From: Streptomyces sp. NBC_01231
GTDB taxonomy: Bacteria > Actinomycetota > Actinomycetes > Streptomycetales > Streptomycetaceae
DNA: 64,000 nt
NCBI GenBank assembly: GCA_035999765.1
Contig: CP108521.1
Span: 6,076,001-6,140,000 of the forward strand
Reading direction: 5' to 3'
Shown: positions 30,712 through 39,972 of the stretch, in pieces
How positions within the stretch are numbered: position 1 is the stretch's first letter
How the letters are laid out: the number at the start of each line of letters is the position of its first letter
Made by a program: the position numbers and the translations under genes
Notes under the pieces: generated by a model
What the model saw: only the letters and a program-made list of their open reading frames with translations
What the model was told of the DNA's origin: nothing
The model's database searches: none

Positions 30712-33700
30712 TCAGTGATCATCACTTGTGAGTGATTCGCTCTCTTCGTTCGAGTAAGCCTCAGGCTCACCCAGTGCTGTGGCCTTGCCGAGGTCACCCC
30801 GGAGACCCAGGAGAACGTCCCGTGTACGCTCTATCTCCTCATCTTCTGCTCCGAATTCTGCCTCAAGCGATTCCATGATGCCTACCAAGGTTTGTTCGCA
30901 AAAGGATTGATCAATCAACCCGGATGCATATTGCGTGAGCGCAAGCGTTCTTTGAATGGAATATGCTTCCTTACTGTTTGGTGGCACGCCTTCAACGAGC
31001 GCCTCCAATCCCGAAATGGATTCTCCGTAGCTTCCGGTATCGGAGAGTGTTCTGCAGATGCACAGCATGTCATCTGCGAGCTGAGGCAGCTTAGACCAGG
31101 CGACCAGCTCTTCCTTTGGCAACCGCAGAAGCATCCTGGCAGTTGATGCTGCTTCCTCGCGATTGTCCTTGTGCTCAAGTAGATGAATTAAGCAGTGCGC
31201 TTCAGCCACGAGACGTTTATCTCTTGCTCGGTGCGTACTTGCTAGCCGAACTTCGAGTACGCTGCGCATCAATGGCTCGGCTTCTTCCATGCGTTCGAGA
31301 TCCACCAACAAATCGGCGTAGTCATGCCGCATAGAAAGTAATTCCCTATCGGCCGCAGGGCGCGTCTGCTCCAGAAGCTTCAATCGCTCGCGGTAAGTAC
31401 TAGCCGACTCGTCGAGCCGCCCCTGGCGAATTAGGTTTTGTGCTAGGCAATGTCGCATCGATTCACAGAAATGCCGCCCCTCGGTCGGAGTGGAGTCCAG
31501 CGCATCGATGATTGTCCTATAGCACTCCTCTGCTTCCGTCCAGCGTTCCTTCTTGTCGAGCCAGTGACCCAAGAGGTGCAAAGTTTCAAGGTCGGCAAGC
31601 CCCTGATTTTCTGCAGACCTTACGGAGGAGTAGATTTTCTCCCATTCGATTTCTGTGCGGGAAGTTCCACCCCTCTGCGCCTCTATAACCCTAATCAATC
31701 CGCGATGCGTAAATAGGACGTACGGGTGGCCCTTTTCAAGCTGCTCCTCGCGCGCCTTGAGGACTTTGCGCAGCTCCCTCTCGGCTTCCTTGTTTCTACC
31801 AGATTCGGCAAGTTGTTCTGCCCAGTTGTGATGGCACATCAATGTTTCTGGGTGGGACTCTCCGAGTGTCTCTTTCCCTATCTTGTATAGCTCTCGAAAT
31901 TCCATTGTTGCTGCTACCCCACGCAAGTGGGCCCATGCGTAGCGATGCCTGGCTGCGAGGCGTAGGGGGTGACTGGGGTCAAGTTGGTCTGATATTGCGC
32001 GAAGGGCTGAGGCAGCCTGTTTCATTGGGTTTCTGAAGGCAAGGTTCATGTACGCGAAGTTGCGAAGTCCCACCGCCAAGAGAGGTTCGGCGATCTCACT
32101 GGAGGGCATCTCAGTGCTGCAGGTGATCTCCATAATGTGGGGGTAGAGAAGGCTCCACCAATGGTGATGCGCCCGGTCTTCTGGAGGCATCTCCGTTGCT
32201 ACCTCTAGTAGCTCGACTGCGGTTCTCGTTATCTGCACCTGAGTTGCCTGGGATGCCGTAGCAAGATGGATCCGATTTGCTTCTAGGACGAGATTATGGA
32301 CGGTGATCGCCGGCTGCGTCTCGTGACGCTCTGCAGGCACCTCTGTAATGTCCAGCAAGCTGAGTGTTTGCAGGGCCTCGATAATGAGTTCCAAACGATC
32401 AACGTTGAAGTCCTGAGGAAATGCGTTGTGCCGCTTCAATCCTTCGGAGTCTAGGATGTCCACGGGAATGGGGTATGGGCCGAAGCGGGACAGCAATCGC
32501 ATAAATGTTCGACCCTCTGGGAATCCTTGCGTCTCTAGCAGGTCGAGGCTGATTTCCCAGGTCCGGCTAACGAGGTGCCTGTGTAGTTGCTCCGCATTGC
32601 TGCGGCTGAGGGCACCCTTATTTGCGCGATCCAGATATTCTATTCCTGTGTCGTCAAGTGCTGCAAGGTAGGAGGAAAAATCGCGAACCCTACCTTGGTC
32701 CCTTCCTCTTCTTAGCAGTCCGGCGCCCCGTGTCGCTCGACTAAGCTGCGACCCTGCAAGGCGGAGTGCTAGCGGGAGTCCACCCAGCCTCGCGGATAGA
32801 TCCTGGGCTTCACTTCTTGAGCCTGCCTCGTTGGCGAGGTCCAGCAAGACTTCCGCTCCGTCATCGGGCGTGAGAGGCTCAATCGCATAGAACTCCGCAG
32901 AGTTACCCCAGATCTCAGGGTCCCCTATGCGGGTAGTTACTACCGTCAGTCCTCTACGACTGGCACGAATCCATCCCGTACCATCCCCTGGCTGTCCGTT
33001 CGCGCTACCGATCGATTCCGGCTCGTCAACTTCATCAAGTACGAGAAGCCACGGGCGCGGTGATGAGTTCAGAAGTTGCCAAAGCAGATCGGGGCCATTT
33101 CCTATGCTCCCCCAGGCCTCTTCGATCTCCTCATGTTCGGCGCCAAGCCTTCGTGCGATTTGCCGCATCGAACTGTCTAGGCCCTCCTTGCTTGCCCTGA
33201 CCCAGAATACGTCGAATCCCTGCGTTCGAGCGGCTTCTGCCACGCTTAGCGCAACTGTGGTCTTTCCGCATCCGCCCATGCCATGGAGAACGGCGAACTT
33301 GTCGGGGAAGGTCTTGAGGCTGTCGCGCAGGTACGCCAGGACGGTTGATCTTCCTCGGACCTTGGGTGGAAGATTTCCTAGGGGGGGTCAAGCGAAAGGG
33401 AATGTTGCACTTGAGAAGCGGAGGATTCTTGCGTCGACGAATTAGAATGGTGACCTGTATGGGAATGCTGCCCTGACGATTTTTCGGAGCTCTGGTTAGT
33501 GCTTCCTCGGCGGCTTTGAGCTTTTTCTGCTGCCTCTGCGTTTTTCGCCCGCTCCTGTCTTACTGCCCAGTCCCGGTTATAGGCAAGGCCGCACGCTTCG
33601 AGGACCCTCTTCAAGGTCTGCGGACTGGGGGCCCTGGTACCGCTCAGCGCCTCAGAGAGGGTGCTGGCGTTCACGCCAGAGTCTTGCGCGAGCTGAGCGG

Positions 33701-33803
33701 CAGTGCGGTAGCCCGCCGCAAACATGATCTCCCTGAGCCGCTCTGCAAGATCGCGGACTGGTGCAGGGCTGTGTGGGTCGACCGGGTTCAGTGCTCGACT
33801 CAA
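30712..33803 (-). pseudogene. HTH/NB-ARC/TPR (NLR-like) protein split by a slip in a run of seven G
   Basis: The first frame, from the TTG at 33801-33803, encodes an XRE-like HTH (RDLAERLREIMFAAGYRTAA, NASTLSEALSGTRAPSPQTL) and a Ser/Gln-rich linker, and stops at a TAG directly after a C7 run (plus-strand G at 33381-33387). One extra base restores LGNLPPKVRGRSTVLAYLRD followed by the NB-ARC P-loop GMGGCGKTT. Further NB-ARC features are LLVLDEVD, VVTTR and GGLPLALRL. About 600 helical TPR-like residues follow. The whole protein would be about 1030 residues. STAND NTPases of this plan act in phage defence or regulation. Its GC content is low for the region. Confidence 0.82.
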
Positions 33804-33969
33804 GATTCCCCCAGTGCTTCGTGGCTTCCGAACTTCAATTATTCGGGTGCGTCTGCAGGTCCCGCAATCGTTCTTCGCTCATACTTCGAGACTGCTGTCG
33901 AAGATCACTCCCTGCACCTACCAAGGGTCCTGTTGGCCAGCGACCAGCGGCTGACAGGAGGAGGAGACG

Positions 33970-34179
33970 GTGGAACTCGTACGGACAGCTATCGAACATG
34001 CGGACGATGTGTGTCTCGCTTGGAGGGTGAGTCGTGGGGTTGTCCTCCTGACGAAGCTCGCAATCCAGCTCAAGCGCAGGCGTGCTGCTGCGAGGACGGG
34101 GAGGACCGGTCGGCGTGGCCAGAACCTCTGTCGCTCGACCGCCGTATGCGCGGAGTGTGGACGTGGAGTGGACGGTTGA
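33970..34179 (+). CDS. Possible small basic protein
   Basis: 69-codon frame from a GTG preceded by GGAGGAGGAG at 6 nt, the best feature in its favour. It begins VELVRTAIEHADDVCLAWRV, is arginine-rich later, and has two cysteines near the C-terminus. It is close to the third att core, where small AICE genes sometimes lie. No family recognised; it could be chance. No other gene is seen in 33804-34249. Confidence 0.3.
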   Translation: MELVRTAIEHADDVCLAWRVSRGVVLLTKLAIQLKRRRAAARTGRTGRRGQNLCRSTAVCAECGRGVDG

Positions 34180-34249
34180 TGCTCTCAGCGTAGATGTGGC
34201 GCCATTGGGCGCAGGTCAGAGCCAGTGTCGGCCGTCAGCAGGGAACGGA

Positions 34250-34301
34250 CTGTAAATCTGCCGGCTCAGCCTTCCCAGGTTCGAATCCTGGCGCCGCCAC
34301 A
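34250..34301 (+). repeat. att core, right chromosomal junction (attR)
   Basis: Third copy of the tRNA-Tyr 3' half; identity extends two bases further left (34248) with the intact gene. To its right lies ordinary chromosome, so this is the original 3' end of the host tRNA-Tyr. Confidence 0.95.
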
Positions 34302-34305
34302 CGAA

Positions 34306-34351
34306 ACAAAGGGCCCGTGACCTGCGTACATCGCAGTCGCGGGCCCTTTGT
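34306..34351 (+). terminator. Original chromosomal tRNA-Tyr terminator
   Basis: ACAAAGGGCCCGTGACCTGC pairs with GCAGTCGCGGGCCCTTTGT with a small bulge. It was separated from its tRNA by the insertions. Confidence 0.75.
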
Positions 34352-34713
34352 CATGCGCCCCGGGAATCGACGCACGGCGGCGATTGATCGTGCACTGCGC
34401 GGTCTGCGAGCTCGGGCGATGCCGGGGCGAGTCTCAAGACCCTTTGCGGCTCGGCGGTGTGTCGGTGGCCGCAGTGGCGTCAGGCCTCTCGGATCAGCAC
34501 CGCCCGGACCCTGGCGCGGGCCGCACCGAGTCCGGGGAAGACCCGGGGGCCGGGGGGGCAACCCCTGAGACGCCACCCGGAGGACAACCCTGACCACGTC
34601 CCGGTGTCTTCCCTGATTCCCGTCTCGAACGGTTGTGACCCCCGTCGGCCCGCTGTCAGGTTCGACCAGGGGCAACCCCGTGATCCGCTTCATGAGACCT
34701 CGGGAAGGACGTC
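34352..34713. other. Chromosomal spacer, no gene
   Basis: About 360 bp of GC-rich DNA between attR and the peptidase gene. No gene or RNA recognised; the promoter of 34714 must lie here. Confidence 0.4.
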
Positions 34714-36252
34714 ATGAAACCGCTCCTCAGGGCGCTCACCGGAGTGCTGGCCGCTGGAGTACTCGCCGGAGTATCGATGCCGGGCGTGGAGGCGGCGGAC
34801 GCCGGCCCTCCGGACAGAGGCCCGACGACACAGGACGCCATCGACTGGAAACCGTGCCCCAAGGACGCAACAAAGACCGCCACCAAGGACGCCACAGCGG
34901 AATGCGGGACCCTGCGCCTGCCCGTCGACTGGGCCCGCCCGGCCGGTGAGCAGTTCGATCTCGCGGTGGCCCGCCGCAAGGCGACCGATCCGGATCGCCG
35001 GGTAGGCGTGCTGCTGGTCAACCCGGGTGGACCGGGCGATTCGGGGGTGGACTTCGCCGTACGGCGTGCCACGTCCCACTTCAGTGCGGACGTTCAGGAG
35101 AGGTTCGACATCGTCGGGTTCGACCCACGGGGCGTCGGAGGTAGCCAACCGATCAAGTGCTCAACCCAGTTGCTGGCCCAAGCGCCGTCGGCCTACCCTC
35201 GTAACCAGACGGAGTTCGACCAACTCGCCGCGTACAACCGGGCATTACGCCAGGACTGCCGACGGCACAGCGGTCCGGTCTTCGACCACGCCGACACCCT
35301 GAGCGTCGTCCGGGACATGGACGCGATCCGCAGGTCGCTGGGCGAAAAGAAGATCAACTACTTCGGCCACTCCTACGGCACGCTGATCGGCGAGCAGTAC
35401 GCGGAGCAGTACGGCGACCGGATCCGGACCATGGCCCTCACCGCGAACATCGACCACAGCATCGGCGCCCGGGAGTTCCTCGTCTCGTCGGCGGCCACAG
35501 CGGAGGACTCGTTCCGCCAGTTCGTGAAGTGGTGTGAATCCACCAACTCGTGTGCCCTGCACGGCAGGGACGTCACCGCCGTATGGGACGACCTGCTCGC
35601 CAGGGCCGACCGAGGGGAGATACACGATCCGGAGAGCCCCGACCAGGTTCTCACCGCGCACGCCATCGCCTTCAAGGCCTTCAAGGAGTACCTCTACGGC
35701 CCGGACTGGGACGAGCTGGCCACATATCTGGCCGACCTCGCCGCACAGGAACAGCGACAGCAACAACAGGAACCGTCGCCTCAACCCCGGACACCGCAGG
35801 GAGCCGGGGAGCAGACGCGCCCGGAACCCTTCTACGCGGTGTTCTGCCAGGACTGGCGGTTCCGGCCGAAGAACTACCAGGAGTACGCCAGTCTGACCGA
35901 AGCCGAACTGCGGGCCGCACCGCACCTACGCGGCTCTCCACGCGTACACGTGGCGGTGGCCGGGTGCGTCGGCTGGCCGAACAAGGTGAACAACCTGCAG
36001 CACCGCCTGCGCATCACCGCGGCACCCAAGATTCTCATGCTGCACTCGCTGCACGATCCGGCGAACAACTACGCGTGGGCGACCAATGTGCACCGGCAGA
36101 CACGCAGGACCACCGTCCTGCTGCCGTACGAGGGCGCGGGACACAGCGTCTACGGCCGCAGCGACTGCACACGCGACGCCGTGGACGACTACCTGACGGA
36201 GCGGAGACTCCCGAGCGCCGGGAGCCGCTGTGCCCCCGCCGAGAAGAACTGA
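34714..36252 (+). CDS. Secreted alpha/beta hydrolase, tripeptidyl aminopeptidase (S33) family
   Basis: 512-aa exported peptidase. Signal peptide at residues 1-27 (LLRALTGVLAAGVLAGVSMP). The oxyanion/strand motif VNPGGPGDSG is near 110, the nucleophile Ser near 220 in FGHSYGTLIGEQYA, and the C-terminal TAP-like domain carries the acid in LHSLHDPANN and the histidine in GAGHSVYG. Streptomyces Tap/Slp proteins of this family remove N-terminal tripeptides from secreted proteins. An unusual Gln/Pro-rich stretch (EQRQQQQEPSPQPRTPQ) near residue 350 probably forms a surface loop. GGAAGG lies 7 nt before the ATG. Stands alone on the plus strand. Confidence 0.9.
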   Translation: MKPLLRALTGVLAAGVLAGVSMPGVEAADAGPPDRGPTTQDAIDWKPCPKDATKTATKDATAECGTLRLPVDWARPAGEQFDLAVARRKATDPDRRVGVLLVNPGGPGDSGVDFAVRRATSHFSADVQERFDIVGFDPRGVGGSQPIKCSTQLLAQAPSAYPRNQTEFDQLAAYNRALRQDCRRHSGPVFDHADTLSVVRDMDAIRRSLGEKKINYFGHSYGTLIGEQYAEQYGDRIRTMALTANIDHSIGAREFLVSSAATAEDSFRQFVKWCESTNSCALHGRDVTAVWDDLLARADRGEIHDPESPDQVLTAHAIAFKAFKEYLYGPDWDELATYLADLAAQEQRQQQQEPSPQPRTPQGAGEQTRPEPFYAVFCQDWRFRPKNYQEYASLTEAELRAAPHLRGSPRVHVAVAGCVGWPNKVNNLQHRLRITAAPKILMLHSLHDPANNYAWATNVHRQTRRTTVLLPYEGAGHSVYGRSDCTRDAVDDYLTERRLPSAGSRCAPAEKN

Positions 36253-36362
36253 TCGCAAGGGACAGGACAGCGGCCGAACGGCAGCCCAAGGCACACGCCT
36301 GTGGGCCAGGCTCCGGCCGCACCATTCCGCGAAGCCTTACCGCGAGCGGGCACACTGATCCC

Positions 36363-36575
36363 ATGTCCACGCGTCGCAGACACTGTCCCGAATGCCGTCG
36401 CGAGATCGCCGTCGTCGCCGGACGCTTCGCCCGGCACGACCCGCCCGGCGCACGCGAGACCGGCGAGCTCGTCTCCTGCCCCGGGTCCAGACGGCAGGCC
36501 GAACTCGGGGCGGCGCAGCCCATGTTGGACGGCTACGCCGTCCCCGAGTTCCCCGGGCAACTTCCCTTGTTCTAG
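36363..36575 (+). CDS. Small zinc-ribbon-like protein
   Basis: 70-aa protein MSTRRRHCPECRREIAVVAG, with CPEC near the start and one more cysteine (VSCPG), ending YAVPEFPGQLPLF. The CxxC suggests zinc or structural use but the second pair is incomplete. It looks like a conserved Streptomyces protein of unknown function. It ends 4 bp into the convergent NTF2-like gene. Confidence 0.7.
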   Translation: MSTRRRHCPECRREIAVVAGRFARHDPPGARETGELVSCPGSRRQAELGAAQPMLDGYAVPEFPGQLPLF

Positions 36576-36967
36576 GCGGAGTTCACCGGCGGGCTCGCGG
36601 ATTCCGGGGGCCCGCCCCGCACATCCATCCGCGTCACCAGCCCGTCCCCACCGAACCGGTACACATGCTCGACCGTTCCGGCCCAGTGCTCCCCGCCCGC
36701 GTCCCGCATCCCCTGCCGAACGGTCGCCACCACCGCCTCGCCGTCCCCGTCCAGCCGCAGCGCCTCCAGCCGTACGAGGGGATGGCCGGCCGCGAACTGC
36801 CGCGACCAGTACGCCCGCACCTCGTCACGGCCGCGCAGCCGGACCCCGTCCAGTACGTTCGGCCAGTCCACGTCCGGCGCCAGGCAGCGCGCGACGAACG
36901 AGTCCCGCTCGTCGGTCGAGAAGAGCTCGTACATCCGCCGCAGCAGCGCCTCCCGCGCCACGGGCAC
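36572..36967 (-). CDS. NTF2/SnoaL-like protein
   Basis: About 131 aa with an NTF2-like cone fold pattern: LLRRMYELFSTDERDSFVAR, then WPNVLDGVRLRGRDEVRAYW, and the strands HPLVRLEALRLDGD, HVYRFGGDGLVTRMDV. Members are hydrolases, isomerases or ligand-binding proteins; no catalytic residues can be assigned here. The start is unsure among GTG codons at 36967 and 36961. It lies 17 bp after the NAD(P)-binding gene on the same strand, probably one operon. Confidence 0.8.
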   Translation of the reverse strand: MPVAREALLRRMYELFSTDERDSFVARCLAPDVDWPNVLDGVRLRGRDEVRAYWSRQFAAGHPLVRLEALRLDGDGEAVVATVRQGMRDAGGEHWAGTVEHVYRFGGDGLVTRMDVRGGPPESASPPVNSA

Positions 36968-36984
36968 CCCTTCGGCGGCCAACG

Positions 36985-37641
36985 TCAGTTTCCCGCCACC
37001 GACTTGACCGCCACCGACACCGGCGTCGATCCGCCGACCAGCTCCAGGACCAGACCGGCCGTCGCCGACGTGTCCAGCAACTCCATCAGCACGGCGGCCA
37101 CGTCGTCGCGCGGCACCGCACCCCGTCCCGTGTGCGCCTCCAGGCGTACGAGTCCGGTACCGGCGTCGTTCGTCAGCGAACCGGGGCGCAGGATCGTCCA
37201 GTCCAGGCCGTCCAGACCGGTCACGTACGCGTCGGCCTCGCCCTTGGCCCGCTGGTACACGTCGAACACCTCGTCGCCCTCGTGCGCCGGATCCGCGCCC
37301 ATGGACGACACGACGACATGGCGCCGTACGCCCGCCCGAACCGCCGCGTCCGCGAACAGCACCGCCGCACCCCGGTCCACCGTGTCCTTGCGGCCCACGC
37401 CGCTACCCGGGCCGGCACCCGCCGCGAAGACCGCCGCGTCCGCGCCCCGCAGGCGCTCCGCGACCTCCTCCACCGAGGCCGATTCCAGGTCCAGCAGCAC
37501 CGGTTCGGCGCCCGCCTGCCGTAGATCGTCGCCCTGTTCGGCGTGGCGGATGATCCCCGCGACCTCGTCCCCGCGCGCGGCGAGCAACCGCTCCAGCCGC
37601 AGCGCGATCTGACCATGACCACCAGCGATGACAATGCGCAT
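36985..37641 (-). CDS. NAD(P)-binding NmrA/SDR-like protein
   Basis: 218-aa Rossmann-fold protein. The dinucleotide-binding glycine motif IAGGHGQIALRLERLL is at residue 5, with AAVFAAGAGPGSG next. VVVSSMGAD replaces the usual Ser of the SDR triad region and VYQRAKGEADAYV provides a YxxxK-like element. The C-terminal ILRPGSLTNDAGTG is typical of atypical SDR/NmrA proteins. It may be a reductase or a redox-sensing regulator. ATG at 37639-37641; co-directional with the NTF2-like gene. Confidence 0.85.
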   Translation of the reverse strand: MRIVIAGGHGQIALRLERLLAARGDEVAGIIRHAEQGDDLRQAGAEPVLLDLESASVEEVAERLRGADAAVFAAGAGPGSGVGRKDTVDRGAAVLFADAAVRAGVRRHVVVSSMGADPAHEGDEVFDVYQRAKGEADAYVTGLDGLDWTILRPGSLTNDAGTGLVRLEAHTGRGAVPRDDVAAVLMELLDTSATAGLVLELVGGSTPVSVAVKSVAGN

Positions 37642-37866
37642 GCCTTCGACCGTACGCCCGCACGACCGCATCCGCCGAACAACTTCGGCCACGCCTCAGG
37701 GCACACAAAAGGCGCACATACGAGCACGCGCGGGGCGCGCACGGCAGCGCACACCGACCCCACAGAGCACCCAGCTTGAAGCACTAAGCCTGAAGCACCC
37801 AGCCCAGCCCCAGCAGGTGCGCCCCATGCCCCCACGCCCTACGGCAGCCCCCCACGCCCCCACGCC
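37642..37866. other. Spacer with a short tandem duplication
   Basis: CCCCCACGCCCTACGGCAGC occurs at about 37829 and again about 29 bp later, overlapping the stop of the amidohydrolase gene. No gene is seen. Confidence 0.4.
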
Positions 37867-39168
37867 CTACGGCAGCCCCCCGCGCCCCTGCCTCGGCAGC
37901 CCCGACTCCGTCGCCGCGACCGAGTTGCAGTACTCCCGTACCGCGCTCGTCCGCGCCACCACCCGACCCCGATGGATCACGATCCGGCTGTACGCCAGGG
38001 ACAGCGCCCCCGCCAGCCGGTCGCCCCGCAACGCCAGCAGCTCGGCCGGGAAGCCCGCCTCCACCCGAACCTTCGGGAGCCCCAGCACCGCACGCGCGGA
38101 CGCGCTCACCGCGTCGTACGCGTCCTCGGGCCGCAGAGCGTCGCGGGACGCCAACAGATACGCGGCCTCCAGGGGATCGCCGCGCCCCACCGGATTCGAC
38201 ACGTCCCGCAGGGCGCCGCTTCCGGCAGCCACCCGCACCCCGGCGGCACGCAACAGCCGTACCGGAGCCGTGCCCCGCCGCTCCACACCCCCGCAGCCGC
38301 CCTGCGGCAGGCACACCACCGCCACACCGGCCGCCGCCAGCTGGTCGGCGGTCCGGGAGGCCACGTCGGCGGGCAGCCGGTCCAGCCCACCGCACGGGGT
38401 GAGGGCCACCCCGGGGCGCAACCCGCCGGCCATCGCCGAGATCCGGGCCAGCCGGGCCGGGTCGGTGGCGTCGGTGTGCAGGTCGACCGGGCAGCCGTGC
38501 TCGGAGGCCACCTCCAGGACCGCCTCCACATAGCCCGTCGGATCGGGGTCCAGATCCGGACAGCCGCCCACCACCGAGGCGCCCATCTTCAACGCGTCCC
38601 GCAGCATCGCGAGCCCGTCGGCACCGGCCACCCCGGTCAGCATCCTCGGCATCGCCACCGTCGTCAGTTCGGTCAGCCCGCGCAGCGAACGCCGTGCCTG
38701 CAGTACGGCGGCCAGCGCGCCGAGACCCTGGACGTCGCCCACGCGCACGTGCGCCCGTACGGCGGTCGCCCCGTGCCCCAGCTGTAGCAGCGCCGCCTCC
38801 GTGGCCCGGCGCTGGACGTCCTCGGTGTCGTACGAGACCGGTCCCTCGTCGTCGGCCGACAGCGCGGTGTCACCGTGTGCGTGCGGCTCGGCCGGGGCCG
38901 GGAGGAGCAGATAGCCGCCGAGGTCCACTCGCGTGCCGAACGGTCGCGTCCCGCCCGCATCAAGGCTCCCGACCGTGCCGACCGCCTCGATGCGCCCCCC
39001 GACCAGCCGTACGTCCACGGTCCGGCCGTCGGTGAGTCGCGCTCCGCAGAGCAGGAGGGCGGCGCCCGCGGCTGCGCCGTGGCCGGACGAGGCCCCTGAC
39101 GCGGAACCCGACGAACCGGACGCGGAACCCGACGACGAGTGCGGCGGCTGCGGCTGGCTGTCGGGCAT
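37867..39168 (-). CDS. Amidohydrolase (cytosine-deaminase-like)
   Basis: 433-aa enzyme of the amidohydrolase superfamily. The N-terminal beta-sandwich (LLLCGARLTDGRTVDVRLVG) precedes LLPAPAEPHAHGD, whose HAH matches the HxH metal ligands. VDLHTDATDP resembles the region of the next histidine ligand, and ALTPCGGLDRL and VAAGSGALRDVSNP correspond to later barrel motifs. The final metal-ligand Asp is likely in LRDVSNP. The substrate is uncertain: cytosine, isoguanine or another cyclic amide. A low-complexity Ser/Gly/Ala stretch covers residues about 8-30. The start MPDSQPQPPHSSSG at 39168 is weakly supported. Confidence 0.8.
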   Translation of the reverse strand: MPDSQPQPPHSSSGSASGSSGSASGASSGHGAAAGAALLLCGARLTDGRTVDVRLVGGRIEAVGTVGSLDAGGTRPFGTRVDLGGYLLLPAPAEPHAHGDTALSADDEGPVSYDTEDVQRRATEAALLQLGHGATAVRAHVRVGDVQGLGALAAVLQARRSLRGLTELTTVAMPRMLTGVAGADGLAMLRDALKMGASVVGGCPDLDPDPTGYVEAVLEVASEHGCPVDLHTDATDPARLARISAMAGGLRPGVALTPCGGLDRLPADVASRTADQLAAAGVAVVCLPQGGCGGVERRGTAPVRLLRAAGVRVAAGSGALRDVSNPVGRGDPLEAAYLLASRDALRPEDAYDAVSASARAVLGLPKVRVEAGFPAELLALRGDRLAGALSLAYSRIVIHRGRVVARTSAVREYCNSVAATESGLPRQGRGGLP

Positions 39169-39415
39169 CGCGCTCCAGGGGTTCGGGCTGCGCAAGCTCG
39201 GGGACTGCGCAAGGCACGCAAGATCACTCAGAGTGAACCGAGCCTAGGGTGGCGACAGGCTCACGACGGGGAGGAGCGCAATAGTCGTACCGGTGTGGCC
39301 CGCCGTGCCGGGGAGGCCTCCGAAGCTCCTGGGAGGAGCGCGGAACAGGCCGTGACGGGGGCCGCGAAACGGATTTGGGCGAACGGCTGCCGAGCGTGTA
39401 ATGTCTTCATCGCTC

Positions 39416-39488
39416 GCCCCAATAGCTCAGTCGGCAGAGCGTCTCCATGGTAAGGAGAAGGTCTACGGTTCGATTCCGTATTGGGGCT
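39416..39488 (+). tRNA. tRNA-Thr(GGT)
   Basis: GCCCCAATAGCTCAGTCGG start, acceptor pairs with TTGGGGC, anticodon loop CATGGTAAG contains GGT, and the T loop reads GGTTCGATTCC. 73 nt with discriminator T; CCA not encoded. First of a tRNA-Thr/tRNA-Met/rpmG cluster. Confidence 0.96.
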
Positions 39489-39534
39489 CTGGTGTGAAAG
39501 GTTCCCGTCGACAGGCGGGGCCCGATCGCATCTC

Positions 39535-39607
39535 AGCGGTGTAGCTCAGTCGGTAGAGCAAGCGGCTCATAATCGCTGTGTCACCGGTTCAAGTCCGGTC
39601 ACCGCTA
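39535..39607 (+). tRNA. tRNA-Met(CAT), elongator
   Basis: AGCGGTGTAGCTCAGTCGG start, acceptor pairs with CACCGCT, anticodon loop CTCATAA gives CAT, and the T loop reads GGTTCAAGTCC. The fully paired first base pair (A-T) supports elongator over initiator tRNA. Confidence 0.95.
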
Positions 39608-39695
39608 CTGACAGTAGCCGATTGTGGGGTCGGTCCTTCGATCGGCTACTCTTCTATGCGTTAATAGTCCTATCCGTTCGTCAAGGAGCACTCCT

Positions 39696-39860
39696 GTGGC
39701 TGCCACCGACGTCCGCCCGAAGATCACGCTGGCCTGCGTGGAGTGCAAGGAGCGGAACTACATCACCAAGAAGAACCGGCGTAACAACCCGGATCGAATG
39801 GAGATGAAGAAGCACTGCCCGCGTTGCAACGCGCACACCGCGCACCGCGAGACGCGATAA
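39696..39860 (+). CDS. rpmG: 50S ribosomal protein L33
   Basis: 54-aa L33 starting [20 protein letters not shown], with the zinc-binding cysteines in ACVECKER and HCPRCNAH (the zinc-dependent form). It binds near the E site of the large subunit. AAGGAG lies 8-9 nt before the GTG. It follows tRNA-Thr and tRNA-Met and precedes the two MaoC genes, the standard actinobacterial order. Confidence 0.96.
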   Translation: MAATDVRPKITLACVECKERNYITKKNRRNNPDRMEMKKHCPRCNAHTAHRETR

Positions 39861-39873
39861 ATCAGGCTCGTAC

Positions 39874-39908
39874 ATGAGGCCGCCCCCGCAGTCGGGGGGC
39901 GGCCTCAT
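39874..39908 (+). terminator. Terminator after rpmG
   Basis: ATGAGGCCGCCCCC (39874-39887) pairs with GGGGGCGGCCTCAT (39895-39908). No long T run. Confidence 0.75.
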
Positions 39909-39972
39909 GTCGTTCCGGTCCCGGTTACCGGCCGGTCAACCGCAGCAGAGATCGATCAGGAGGTGCCGGGCC

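Larger units (their letters stand above)
27767..34249. mobile_element. Element 2: degenerate tRNA-Tyr element with NLR cargo
   Basis: 6.5 kb between the second and third tRNA-Tyr cores. It has the same orientation as element 1 (integrase next to the left core), but the integrase lacks its N-terminal half and there are no replication or transfer genes. Remaining genes are an XRE/TPR regulator with a damaged start, a GntR-Nudix fusion and a split HTH/NB-ARC/TPR gene. It is probably immobile alone but could still be moved with element 1 by recombination between outer cores. Confidence 0.85.
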
